Shown here: positions 1 through 5,352 of the stretch, in pieces
Numbering within the stretch: position 1 is the stretch's first letter
Layout: every line of letters begins with the position of its first letter
From: an uncultured Aquificaceae bacterium
GTDB taxonomy: Bacteria; Aquificota; Aquificia; Aquificales; Aquificaceae
Length of the DNA stretch: 5,352 nt
Assembly (NCBI GenBank): GCA_938002625.1
Contig: CALLAD010000011.1
Span: 1-5,352, forward strand
Direction of reading: 5' to 3'
Translations under genes and position numbers: made by a program
The notes under the pieces: generated by a model
What the model saw: only the letters and a program-made list of their open reading frames with translations
Databases searched by the model: none
What the model was told of the DNA's origin: nothing

Positions 1-1034
1 TTGGCAACCTTTTCCAGCTCGGAGCCATAGGAGAGTATGTAAGCCAAAGCCCTAAGCATAACACCAACATGTCCATAGAAGGTAAGAATTTTTCCAACGC
101 TTTTAGGTCTATTCCAGTCCAATTTATATTTTTCTCCATCAAAAACTACTTGTGGTACTGGAAGATAGGGTTCAAGCTTTTCCGATACCCCTATTGCTCC
201 ACCACCTGGGCCACCGCCACCATGGGGAGTGGAAAAGGTTTTATGAAGGTTAAAATGCATAACGTCTACTCCCCAATCACCCGGCCTTGCCATGCCCACC
301 AAAGCATTCATATTGGCACCATCCATATACAGCAAAGCATCCTTTTCGTGTAAGGCATCGGCAATCTTTTTTATTTTTCTTTCAAATATTCCCAAAGTGT
401 TAGGATTGGTTATCATAAGGCATGCCACTTTATCGGTAAGCTTTCTTTGAAAATCCTCCCAATCAAGTTCTCCCTTTTCATCGCTTTTGACGGTTATAAC
501 TTCAAAGCCACAAAGGCTTGCAGTAGCAGGATTTGTACCATGAGAAGTATCTGGCATCAAAACTTGCTTTTTATGTAAATTGCCCCGATCTCTGTGATAA
601 GCCAGTATTATCAAAAGGCCAAGAAGCTCACTATGAGCCCCCGCAGCAGGTTGTAAGGAAACTTCCTTAAACCCTCCTATCTCCTTTAAAAGTTCCTTTA
701 ACTGATACATTAACTTTAAAGTTCCCTGAGCTTCTCTCTCTGGTGCCATAGGGTGAAGGTTTTTGAAATTTTCTATGTTTGCCAACTCTTCGTTTATCCT
801 TGGATTGTATTTCATAGTACACGAGCCCAAGGGAACCATTGTAGTATCTATGGAATAGTTCCATTGAGAAAGGTTTGTATAATGCCTAAGCACGTCCAAT
901 TCAGAAACCTCTGGGAAGTTTAAATTTTCTCTGTAATAATCCCCAAGGTAATTTTCCACCCTTACCCTCTCTACATCAAGCTCTGGAAGTTTATAACCTT
1001 TTCTACCCCTTGAAGACAAATCAAAGATAAGCAT
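1..1034 (-). CDS. gcvPB: Glycine dehydrogenase (decarboxylating) subunit 2, partial (C-terminus off the left edge)
   Basis: This is the PLP-binding subunit of the two-subunit glycine decarboxylase (P-protein) of the cytoplasmic glycine cleavage system. With subunit 1 it decarboxylates glycine and passes the aminomethyl group to lipoylated H-protein. The minus-strand frame from ATG 1034 is open through 344 codons to the window edge. It shows family motifs in order: PLGSCTMKYNP (68-78), HPMAP (94-98), LQPAAGAHSELLG (127-139), DTSHGTNPATA (162-172), DGANMNA (238-244) and NLHKTFSTPHGGGGPGGG (262-279). K265 in the last motif is the expected PLP Schiff-base lysine. Family members are about 475-490 residues, so roughly 130 C-terminal residues lie outside. 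The start gives a typical N-terminus, but no properly spaced Shine-Dalgarno precedes it; AGGG directly abuts the ATG. The gene diverges from rplS across 65 bp. No frameshift is seen. Partners gcvPA, gcvH and gcvT are not in view. Confidence 0.95.
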   Translation of the reverse strand, partial: MLIFDLSSRGRKGYKLPELDVERVRVENYLGDYYRENLNFPEVSELDVLRHYTNLSQWNYSIDTTMVPLGSCTMKYNPRINEELANIENFKNLHPMAPEREAQGTLKLMYQLKELLKEIGGFKEVSLQPAAGAHSELLGLLIILAYHRDRGNLHKKQVLMPDTSHGTNPATASLCGFEVITVKSDEKGELDWEDFQRKLTDKVACLMITNPNTLGIFERKIKKIADALHEKDALLYMDGANMNALVGMARPGDWGVDVMHFNLHKTFSTPHGGGGPGGGAIGVSEKLEPYLPVPQVVFDGEKYKLDWNRPKSVGKILTFYGHVGVMLRALAYILSYGSELEKVA

Positions 1035-1043
1035 CCCTATAAG

Positions 1044-1049
1044 ATTTTA
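1044..1049 (-). promoter_or_regulatory. Possible -10 element for gcvPB
   Basis: On the minus strand TAAAAT lies ten bases before the gcvPB ATG. About 17-18 bases further upstream, TTAAAA or TTTAAA matches the -35 consensus at four of six positions. A start seven bases after this -10 would give an mRNA with only about three bases before the ATG, that is, nearly leaderless. This agrees with the missing Shine-Dalgarno, but such AT-rich matches arise easily by chance. Confidence 0.25.
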
Positions 1050-1058
1050 CTACACATG

Positions 1059-1067
1059 TGCTATAAT
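1059..1067 (+). promoter_or_regulatory. Extended -10 promoter for the rplS-rnhB-rsmH-ftsL operon
   Basis: TGCTATAAT is a perfect extended -10 (TGn followed by TATAAT) in the only sizeable gap of the window. No good -35 hexamer is visible at the usual distance, which is tolerated at extended -10 promoters. Transcription would start near 1074, leaving a leader of about 25 bases that carries the rplS ribosome binding site. All four operon genes follow with no further gap, so this is probably their main promoter here. The start site is inferred. Confidence 0.6.
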
Positions 1068-1085
1068 TTTAAATTCCAATCTTGC

Positions 1086-1093
1086 AAGGAGGT
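1086..1093 (+). promoter_or_regulatory. Strong Shine-Dalgarno deciding the rplS start
   Basis: AAGGAGGT is a full-length match to the anti-Shine-Dalgarno sequence, six bases before ATG 1100. An in-frame TTG at 1082 would put this site inside the coding sequence, so ATG 1100 is the real start. It is the strongest ribosome binding site in the window, which suits a ribosomal protein gene. Confidence 0.85.
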
Positions 1094-1099
1094 CCAGTT

Positions 1100-1477
1100 A
1101 TGAGCGATCTTTTAAGGGAAGTAGAAAGCATATATACTCCAAAAAGGGATTTTGCTAACTTTAGGGTGGGAGATACCATAAGGGTACATTACAAAATAGT
1201 AGAAGGAGATAAGCAAAGGATCCAGCCCTTTGAAGGCGTAGTTATAAGAATAAGGGGAAGCGGTAGCGGTAAGACTTTTACCGTCAGAAAGGAATCTTAC
1301 GGAGTTGGAATTGAAAGAATTTTCCCTTACTACTCTCCAAACATTGAAAAGATAGAGATTGTAAAATACGGAAAAGTAAGAAGGGCAAGACTATACTTCT
1401 TGCGTAAATATAAGGGTAAGGAGGCTATGAACAAGATAAGAGAAATAAAACCTTGGGAACTCAAAAAACCAAGATGA
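1100..1477 (+). CDS. rplS: 50S ribosomal protein L19
   Basis: Ribosomal protein L19 is a large-subunit protein near the 30S-50S interface. The 125-residue product is close to the usual ~115, with a slightly extended basic C-terminus ([11 protein letters not shown]). Family landmarks are [13 protein letters not shown] (21-33), the [24 protein letters not shown] stretch (41-64), the [13 protein letters not shown] segment (68-80), and [16 protein letters not shown] (92-107), which contains the L19 signature. ATG 1100 is chosen over the in-frame TTG 1082 because AAGGAGGT sits six bases upstream of it. It is the first gene of the rightward operon, and its TGA overlaps the next start codon as ATGA. 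Proximity of rplS to rnhB is seen in many bacteria. Confidence 0.97.
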   Translation: MSDLLREVESIYTPKRDFANFRVGDTIRVHYKIVEGDKQRIQPFEGVVIRIRGSGSGKTFTVRKESYGVGIERIFPYYSPNIEKIEIVKYGKVRRARLYFLRKYKGKEAMNKIREIKPWELKKPR

Positions 1478-2067
1478 TCCAATATGAAATACCCTATTGG
1501 GAAAGGGGACTTTTGGTTGCCGGCGTAGATGAAGCTGGAAGGGGTCCCCTTGCTGGCCCAATAGTTGCCTGTGCCGTCATATTACCACCCTTTACCGAGC
1601 CCTTTATTGACAAAGATTCCAAAAAAATGACCCAAGAAGAAAGAGAAAAGTTTTTTGAAATTATAAAATCAAAGGCTTTGGCCATAGGCACTGCCGTAGT
1701 AGATTCAACGCTAATAGATAAAATTGGCATTGCTCAAGCTAATAAGATAGCCTTTAAAAGGGCCCTTGAGGATCTAAATCACGAATTCCACGTAGTAATA
1801 AGCGATTATCTTTCCATTGAAGGCTATAACTGTGTACCCTTGGTAAAGGGTGATGAAAAAAGTCTTAGTTGTGCCTGCGCAAGCATAGTAGCAAAGGTTT
1901 TAAGGGATAGAATAATGGAACACTACCATAAACTTTTTCCCAATTACAACTTTGCAAAGCATAAAGGCTATGCCACAAGGGAACATATAGAGGCTCTAAA
2001 AACATACAAAGAAAGCCCGATACATAGAAAAAGCTTTTTTCCAGTAAGGCAGTTTAAACTCTTTTAA
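1474..2067 (+). CDS. rnhB: Ribonuclease HII
   Basis: RNase HII cuts the RNA strand of RNA-DNA hybrids and, in this family, single ribonucleotides embedded in DNA, using divalent metal ions. The 197-residue product is normal for the family. The metal-binding acids are visible: D19 and E20 in [13 protein letters not shown] (17-29), D111 in VVISDYL, and D145 in VLRDRIM, matching E. coli D10, E11, D108 and D126. Also seen are KGDEKS followed by ASIVAKV, the KHKGYAT segment, and the C-terminal [11 protein letters not shown] 1474 overlaps the rplS stop as ATGA, which suggests translational coupling. A TTG at 1453 is in frame but would extend the protein into the rplS end without a Shine-Dalgarno. 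The residues after D111 (YLSIEGYN) differ from the commoner DG-N pattern, though the chemistry-bearing residues are all kept. Confidence 0.95.
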   Translation: MIQYEIPYWERGLLVAGVDEAGRGPLAGPIVACAVILPPFTEPFIDKDSKKMTQEEREKFFEIIKSKALAIGTAVVDSTLIDKIGIAQANKIAFKRALEDLNHEFHVVISDYLSIEGYNCVPLVKGDEKSLSCACASIVAKVLRDRIMEHYHKLFPNYNFAKHKGYATREHIEALKTYKESPIHRKSFFPVRQFKLF

Positions 2068-2922
2068 ATGCATATTCCCGTACTCCTTGAACCTGCCGTT
2101 GACCTCCTCTTAGGAAATGGTGGCACCATATATGTAGACTGCACCCTTGGACTTGGAGGACATGCAAGAAGGATTCTTGAAAAAAATCCAAAAGCCTTCT
2201 TGGTAGGCATAGATAGGGATCCTTATGCCCTTGAATTAGCCAAGGATAATCTAAAAGATTTTGAGGGAAGATTTAGTTTATATCATGCCAACTTTTCTGA
2301 CCTTGATGAAGTACTAAAAAGAGAAGGCATAGAGAAAGTAGATGGCTTTTTATTTGATCTTGGAGTTTCAAGTCTACAGCTAAAAAGCCCAAGGGGCTTT
2401 TCTTTCCAAAGGGATGAGCCCTTGGATATGAGAATGAACCCAGAAGATAGAATAAGCGCATACCATGTGGTTAACAAGTACTCTGAAAGGGAGCTTGAGA
2501 GAATATTTAGAGAATACGGAGAAGAGCCCTACTCTAAAAGAGTAGCAAGGGCAATAGTACTTGCAAGGGCAAAAAAACCCATAGAAACCACTGGGGAATT
2601 GGTAAAGATAATAACCGCCGTATTACCATACAAAAGGGGAAAGATTCATCCAGCTACTAGAATTTTCCAAGCCATAAGGATAGAAGTAAACCAGGAGTTA
2701 AAATCTCTTGAAATAGCCCTTTATAAAACCCTTGATTTCCTTAGGCCAGGTGGAAGGCTGGTTGTTATCTCTTTTCATTCCTTAGAAGACCGAATAGTGA
2801 AGAACTTTATAAAAAGTCATCTAAAACCCTTGACAAAAAAGCCAATAACTCCTACTATAGAGGAAATTAGGGAAAATCCTTCAAGTAGAAGTGCAAAACT
2901 TAGAGTGGGAGAGAAGGTATGA
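2068..2922 (+). CDS. rsmH: 16S rRNA (cytosine(1402)-N4)-methyltransferase RsmH (MraW)
   Basis: RsmH uses S-adenosylmethionine to methylate N4 of C1402 in 16S rRNA, in the decoding centre of the small subunit. At 284 residues it is a little shorter than many homologues (about 300-315). Family features run the full length: N-terminal [14 protein letters not shown], the SAM-binding loop [13 protein letters not shown] (25-37), GIDRDP (47-52), DLGVSSLQL (97-105), [16 protein letters not shown] (110-125), [17 protein letters not shown] (194-210), [13 protein letters not shown] (233-245), and the terminal [14 protein letters not shown]. The ATG follows the rnhB TAA with no base between them, and no well-spaced Shine-Dalgarno is seen, so reinitiation by ribosomes leaving rnhB is likely. 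Its TGA overlaps the next ATG. In many bacteria this gene follows mraZ and precedes ftsL; here mraZ is replaced by rplS-rnhB. Confidence 0.96.
   Translation: MHIPVLLEPAVDLLLGNGGTIYVDCTLGLGGHARRILEKNPKAFLVGIDRDPYALELAKDNLKDFEGRFSLYHANFSDLDEVLKREGIEKVDGFLFDLGVSSLQLKSPRGFSFQRDEPLDMRMNPEDRISAYHVVNKYSERELERIFREYGEEPYSKRVARAIVLARAKKPIETTGELVKIITAVLPYKRGKIHPATRIFQAIRIEVNQELKSLEIALYKTLDFLRPGGRLVVISFHSLEDRIVKNFIKSHLKPLTKKPITPTIEEIRENPSSRSAKLRVGEKV
2907..2917 (+). promoter_or_regulatory. Ribosome binding site for the ftsL-like gene, inside the rsmH end
   Basis: The purine run GGGAGAGAAGG ends one base before ATG 2919. GGGAG at its left end is about seven bases from the ATG, a normal Shine-Dalgarno spacing. 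It lies within the last codons of rsmH and supports 2919 as the start. Translational coupling through the ATGA overlap may matter more. Confidence 0.5.
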
Positions 2923-3164
2923 AGTATATATTTTTTAGCTCTCTTCTTCTTCTTCTAAACCTTTTATATTCTGCCTATAGCCTAAGTGTATCCAAAAACT
3001 ATACAGAGAAGCTAAGGGAGTTAAAAAGGGAAAAGGAAAAAATTCTTTTGCTCAAAGTGGAAATTGAAAAACATGTTAACTACAAAACTGTTAGGGACTA
3101 TGCTAAGGTGACAGGCTTTAACCCTATAGACTGGAGCAAGGTAAAAGTAGTAAAGACTAAATAG
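2919..3164 (+). CDS. Small FtsL-like membrane protein (candidate cell division protein)
   Basis: FtsL is a bitopic divisome protein that, with FtsB and FtsQ, helps activate septal peptidoglycan synthesis. This 81-residue product has the FtsL shape: one N-terminal hydrophobic segment (about 4-22, rich in Leu/Phe), a charged helical stretch likely to form a coiled coil (about 27-52), and a short tail with [12 protein letters not shown] (58-69) like the end of FtsL/FtsB-type proteins. Position is the stronger evidence, since it starts in an ATGA overlap with the rsmH stop, where ftsL usually lies. The cytoplasmic part is only about three residues (MKY), much shorter than in E. coli FtsL, so the hydrophobic segment could also be read as a signal peptide or anchor. 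FtsL sequences diverge widely, so no diagnostic residues can be cited. No ftsI follows; the next gene is on the opposite strand and overlaps by 8 bp. Confidence 0.65.
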   Translation: MKYIFFSSLLLLLNLLYSAYSLSVSKNYTEKLRELKREKEKILLLKVEIEKHVNYKTVRDYAKVTGFNPIDWSKVKVVKTK

Positions 3165-4341
3165 GTATGATTCTAAAAAACTTTTTCTTACCTACCTGAA
3201 CTTTAAGGTCCTCTACGATTTCTATTTCTTGGTTTGCGTCCTCTACTTTTTTTCCATTTATTTTTAAACCGCCACCCTCTATTAATCTTCTTGCGGAATT
3301 TTTCGTAGCTTCTATTCCAAGCTCTACAAGGAGCTCGTAAGCCTTTTTACGATAACCCCTTTCTACCTTTATAACTGGTGCATCCTGCGGAAACTCCCTT
3401 TTGGAAAAGGTTTTTTCAAAAAACTCAAGAGCCTTATCGGCTTCTTCCTTAGAGTGATATCTGGAAACTATATAATGGGCAAGCATTTTTTTGGCTTCCA
3501 TTGGATGCATGTTGATTTTGAATTTTTCCACTTCTTCCTTAGTGTAATCTGTTAAAAGAAGATAGTATTCCCACATAAGCTCATCGGATATGGACATAAT
3601 TTTTCCAAACATTTGGTTGGGTTCTTCCTTTATGCCTATGTAATTGCCATAGGATTTTGACATTTTTCTAACACCATCAAGTCCAACAAGAAGAGGAAGG
3701 GTTATGCATACTTGGGGTTCTTGCCCGTATGCCCTTTGTAAATCCCTTCCCACAAGGAGGTTAAACTTTTGGTCTGTACCACCCAATTCTACGTCGGCTC
3801 TTAGAAAAACGCTATCGTAGCCTTGTAACAGAGGATATATAAACTCGTGTATGTATATGGGAATACCTTCCTTAAACCTCTGCGAGAAATCATCCCTTTC
3901 CAACATCCTCGCCACCGTATACTTTGCCGCCAGCTTTATTATGCCCTCTGTACCAAGGGAAGAAAGCCAAGAGCTATTAAAAACTATTCTGGTTTTTTCT
4001 GGAATAAGCACCTTAAACACTTGCTCTTCATAGGTTTTAGCATTTTCCAGTACTTCTTCCTTACTTAAAGGTGGTCTCACCTGACTTCTCCCCGTAGGAT
4101 CTCCTATCATCGCGGTAAAGTCACCTATTAGGAAGTAAACCTCATGACCAAGTTGCTGAAATTGCCTGAGTTTTTGAAGCAAAACCGTATGACCGAGATG
4201 CAAATCGGGAGCTGTTGGATCAAAGCCAGCTTTTATACGTAATGGTCTACCTTCCTTTAACTTCTTATGTAGTTCTTCTTCCTCTATAATCTCAACAGTT
4301 CCCTCTTTTATAAGTCTTAGTTGTTCTTCTGGACTTAGCAT
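3157..4341 (-). CDS. tyrS: Tyrosyl-tRNA synthetase
   Basis: This cytoplasmic class I synthetase charges tRNA-Tyr with tyrosine using ATP. The complete 394-residue protein has normal length for the family. The ATP-binding signatures are HLGH (48-51, the HIGH motif) in [15 protein letters not shown], and KMSKS (226-230). Tyrosine-pocket segments are [10 protein letters not shown] (168-177) and [13 protein letters not shown] (182-194). The C-terminal part from about 330 to 394 is an S4-type RNA-binding domain ([18 protein letters not shown], 349-366) that would contact tRNA. The HLGH form and spacing fit the TyrZ-like branch, though no tree was made. ATG 4341 gives the expected N-terminus ([19 protein letters not shown]), but no Shine-Dalgarno precedes it. 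Its TAG lies within the end of the ftsL-like gene, and its start is 22 bp from the divergent dehydrogenase gene. No T-box or other long leader can fit. Confidence 0.97.
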   Translation of the reverse strand: MLSPEEQLRLIKEGTVEIIEEEELHKKLKEGRPLRIKAGFDPTAPDLHLGHTVLLQKLRQFQQLGHEVYFLIGDFTAMIGDPTGRSQVRPPLSKEEVLENAKTYEEQVFKVLIPEKTRIVFNSSWLSSLGTEGIIKLAAKYTVARMLERDDFSQRFKEGIPIYIHEFIYPLLQGYDSVFLRADVELGGTDQKFNLLVGRDLQRAYGQEPQVCITLPLLVGLDGVRKMSKSYGNYIGIKEEPNQMFGKIMSISDELMWEYYLLLTDYTKEEVEKFKINMHPMEAKKMLAHYIVSRYHSKEEADKALEFFEKTFSKREFPQDAPVIKVERGYRKKAYELLVELGIEATKNSARRLIEGGGLKINGKKVEDANQEIEIVEDLKVQVGKKKFFRIIPI

Positions 4342-4347
4342 GATGGG

Positions 4348-4359
4348 TTTAAAATTATA
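4348..4359 (-). promoter_or_regulatory. Candidate -10 promoter element for tyrS
   Basis: Read on the minus strand, TATAATTTTAAA contains a consensus -10 TATAAT (4359 to 4354). The same 12 bases form the -10 region of the rplS promoter at 1062-1073. No -35 match is seen (ATAAAA at 17-base spacing) and there is no TGn extension. A start about seven bases downstream would leave only six or seven bases before the tyrS ATG. Confidence 0.4.
4350..4355 (+). promoter_or_regulatory. Possible -10 element for the aldehyde dehydrogenase gene
   Basis: TAAAAT ends eight bases before ATG 4364 and overlaps the tyrS -10 on the other strand. The expected start of transcription near 4362 would make the mRNA essentially leaderless, which fits the missing Shine-Dalgarno. 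No convincing -35 is seen, so the call rests on position and AT content. Confidence 0.2.
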
Positions 4360-4363
4360 AACT

Positions 4364-5352
4364 ATGAGGACAGATATTTTATTAGGTGGTCAGTGGGTTT
4401 CCAAAGGGGAAAAGATGCCCGTTATATATCCATACAGTGGAGAAGGGATAGCAAAGGTTTCAAAAGCAGATGAAGAGGATGTTTACAGGGCAATAGAGAT
4501 AGCAGAAGAAGGCTATAAGGAAATCTCTTCCCTAACACCTTATGAAAGGTACAGCATACTTATGAAAGCAAGCCAGATCCTTACACAAAGAGCGGAAGAA
4601 TTTGCAAAAACCTTAGTTTTGGAGGTAGGAAAAACCATCAAAGAAGCCAGAACGGAAGTACAAAGGGCAATACAAACTCTTGTATTTTCCGCCGAAGAAG
4701 CAAAAAGGATAGGTGGAGAAGTTATACCCATAGACGCCCATCCCAACGGTAAAGGTAAGGTAGGCTTTTATATTCGTGAACCTGTTGGAATAGTTTCCGC
4801 CATAACTCCCTTTAACTTTCCCCTTAATTTGTCCATGCATAAAGTTGCCCCAGCCCTTGCCTGCGGAAATGCTGTAATACTAAAGCCATCAGAAAGGACA
4901 CCATTAACTCCCCTAATGCTTGGTGAAATTCTCTTAGAGGCTGGGATTCCACCAAAAGCCCTTAGTATCCTCCCTGGATATGGAGATGTGGGAAAGGCTA
5001 TGACTACCCATCCAAAAGTAAGAGTAGTCTCTTTCACAGGAAGCAGAAAGGTAGGAGAAATCATAACAAGACAAGCAGGCATAAAGAAAGTAGTATTAGA
5101 GCTTGGGTCTAATTCTGCCATAGTTCTTCATAAGGATGGAGATATTCAAAAGGCTGTTCAAAAAACTGTGCTCGGTGGTTATGCAATAGCTGGTCAGGTA
5201 TGTATATCGGTTCAAAGGGTCTTTGTTCACGAGGATCTTTTTGAGGATTATTTAAAGAAGTTAGAGGAGGTAGTGAGCAAGCTAAAAGTGGGGGATCCCA
5301 TGCAAGAAGATACGGACGTAGGACCAATGATATCCGTATCTGAGGTTGAAAG
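4364..5352 (+). CDS. NAD(P)-dependent aldehyde dehydrogenase, partial (C-terminus off the right edge)
   Basis: Aldehyde dehydrogenase superfamily enzymes oxidise aldehydes to acids with NAD(P)+ through a cysteine thioester. The frame is open for 329 codons to the edge, about 70% of the usual ~475 residues. Key features are TPFNFPLN (148-155) with the oxyanion-hole Asn151, LKPSERTP (173-180) with cofactor-binding K174, the Rossmann segment FTGSRKVG (224-231), the general base E246 in LELGSNS, and the nucleophile C280 in [10 protein letters not shown]. Keeping E246 argues for ordinary hydrolytic chemistry, since CoA-acylating methylmalonate-semialdehyde types lack it. The [10 protein letters not shown] context resembles lactaldehyde, phosphonoacetaldehyde or non-phosphorylating glyceraldehyde-3-phosphate dehydrogenase-like groups; the substrate cannot be set from this. 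An in-frame TAA at 4358-4360 makes ATG 4364 the first possible start. It diverges from tyrS and has no partner gene in view. Confidence 0.93.
   Translation, partial: MRTDILLGGQWVSKGEKMPVIYPYSGEGIAKVSKADEEDVYRAIEIAEEGYKEISSLTPYERYSILMKASQILTQRAEEFAKTLVLEVGKTIKEARTEVQRAIQTLVFSAEEAKRIGGEVIPIDAHPNGKGKVGFYIREPVGIVSAITPFNFPLNLSMHKVAPALACGNAVILKPSERTPLTPLMLGEILLEAGIPPKALSILPGYGDVGKAMTTHPKVRVVSFTGSRKVGEIITRQAGIKKVVLELGSNSAIVLHKDGDIQKAVQKTVLGGYAIAGQVCISVQRVFVHEDLFEDYLKKLEEVVSKLKVGDPMQEDTDVGPMISVSEVE

Noticed and set aside
69..353. A 94-codon open frame on the plus strand at the left edge
   Set aside because: It is antisense to gcvPB, whose minus-strand frame carries the PLP-lysine motif in exactly this region. 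The plus-strand translation looks like no protein family.
1037..1057. A six-codon minus-strand frame (MCSKIL then TAG) ending two bases before the gcvPB ATG, a possible leader peptide
   Set aside because: It has no Shine-Dalgarno, no telling codon run such as glycines, and no attenuator-like hairpin around it. It may even lie upstream of the likely transcription start.
3162..3194. Inverted repeat TAGGTA...TACCTA with A and T runs between, a possible bidirectional terminator at the convergent gene ends
   Set aside because: The stem is only six AT-rich pairs with a loop of about 21 bases, it lies inside tyrS coding sequence, and it has no GC-rich stem followed by a T run. It would be very weak in a thermophile.
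3847..4068. Plus-strand open frames of 60-73 codons within tyrS
   Set aside because: They are shadows of the minus-strand tyrS coding sequence, with no ribosome binding site or recognisable motif.
4540..5327. Several minus-strand open frames of 68-117 codons at the right end
   Set aside because: All are antisense to the aldehyde dehydrogenase, whose plus-strand frame is continuous with every active-site residue in place.
1..5352. Search for a hidden novel system: CRISPR-like repeats, transposon ends, toxin-antitoxin pairs, retron or phage genes, riboswitch or T-box leader
   Set aside because: Nearly every base is accounted for by seven conserved genes; the only gaps are 65 and 22 bp, too short for structured leaders. 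I saw no repeated array, target-site duplication or alien base composition.

Overview
The window is compact, AT-leaning bacterial chromosome with almost no non-coding DNA. Arginine is written mostly as AGA/AGG, isoleucine often as ATA, and the proteins are rich in Lys/Glu. Together with the protein sequences this suggests a thermophile, most likely of the Aquificota (Hydrogenobacter/Thermocrinis/Aquifex-like). That assignment is inferred from sequence character and was not searched. All seven genes belong to familiar families. I see no mobile element, CRISPR array, tRNA, rRNA or phage gene.

Layout from left to right. (1) On the minus strand, running off the left edge, is the N-terminal ~70% of gcvPB, subunit 2 of the two-subunit glycine decarboxylase. 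(2) A 65-bp divergent gap holds a good extended -10 promoter and a strong Shine-Dalgarno for the rightward genes. (3) A tight rightward operon follows: rplS (ribosomal protein L19), rnhB (RNase HII), rsmH (16S rRNA m4C1402 methyltransferase) and a small FtsL-like membrane protein. Its junctions are an ATGA overlap, a zero-base gap and a second ATGA overlap. (4) On the minus strand, converging on the operon, is a complete tyrS (tyrosyl-tRNA synthetase) whose stop region overlaps the ftsL-like gene by 8 bp. (5) Only 22 bp from the tyrS start codon, a divergent NAD(P)-dependent aldehyde dehydrogenase gene begins and runs off the right edge.

The operon joins translation (L19, rRNA methylation, with tyrS nearby) to genome maintenance (removal of RNA from DNA) and to the start of a cell-division cluster. 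rsmH followed by ftsL is the usual order in the dcw cluster, but here neither mraZ before it nor ftsI after it is present. gcvPB and the aldehyde dehydrogenase are metabolic genes with no visible functional link to the operon.

I found no convincing new system. The points most worth a second look are the short, nearly tail-less FtsL candidate, the two divergent junctions that share a 12-base promoter-like string, the lack of Shine-Dalgarno sites before gcvPB, tyrS and the dehydrogenase gene (possible leaderless mRNAs), and the unresolved substrate of the dehydrogenase.
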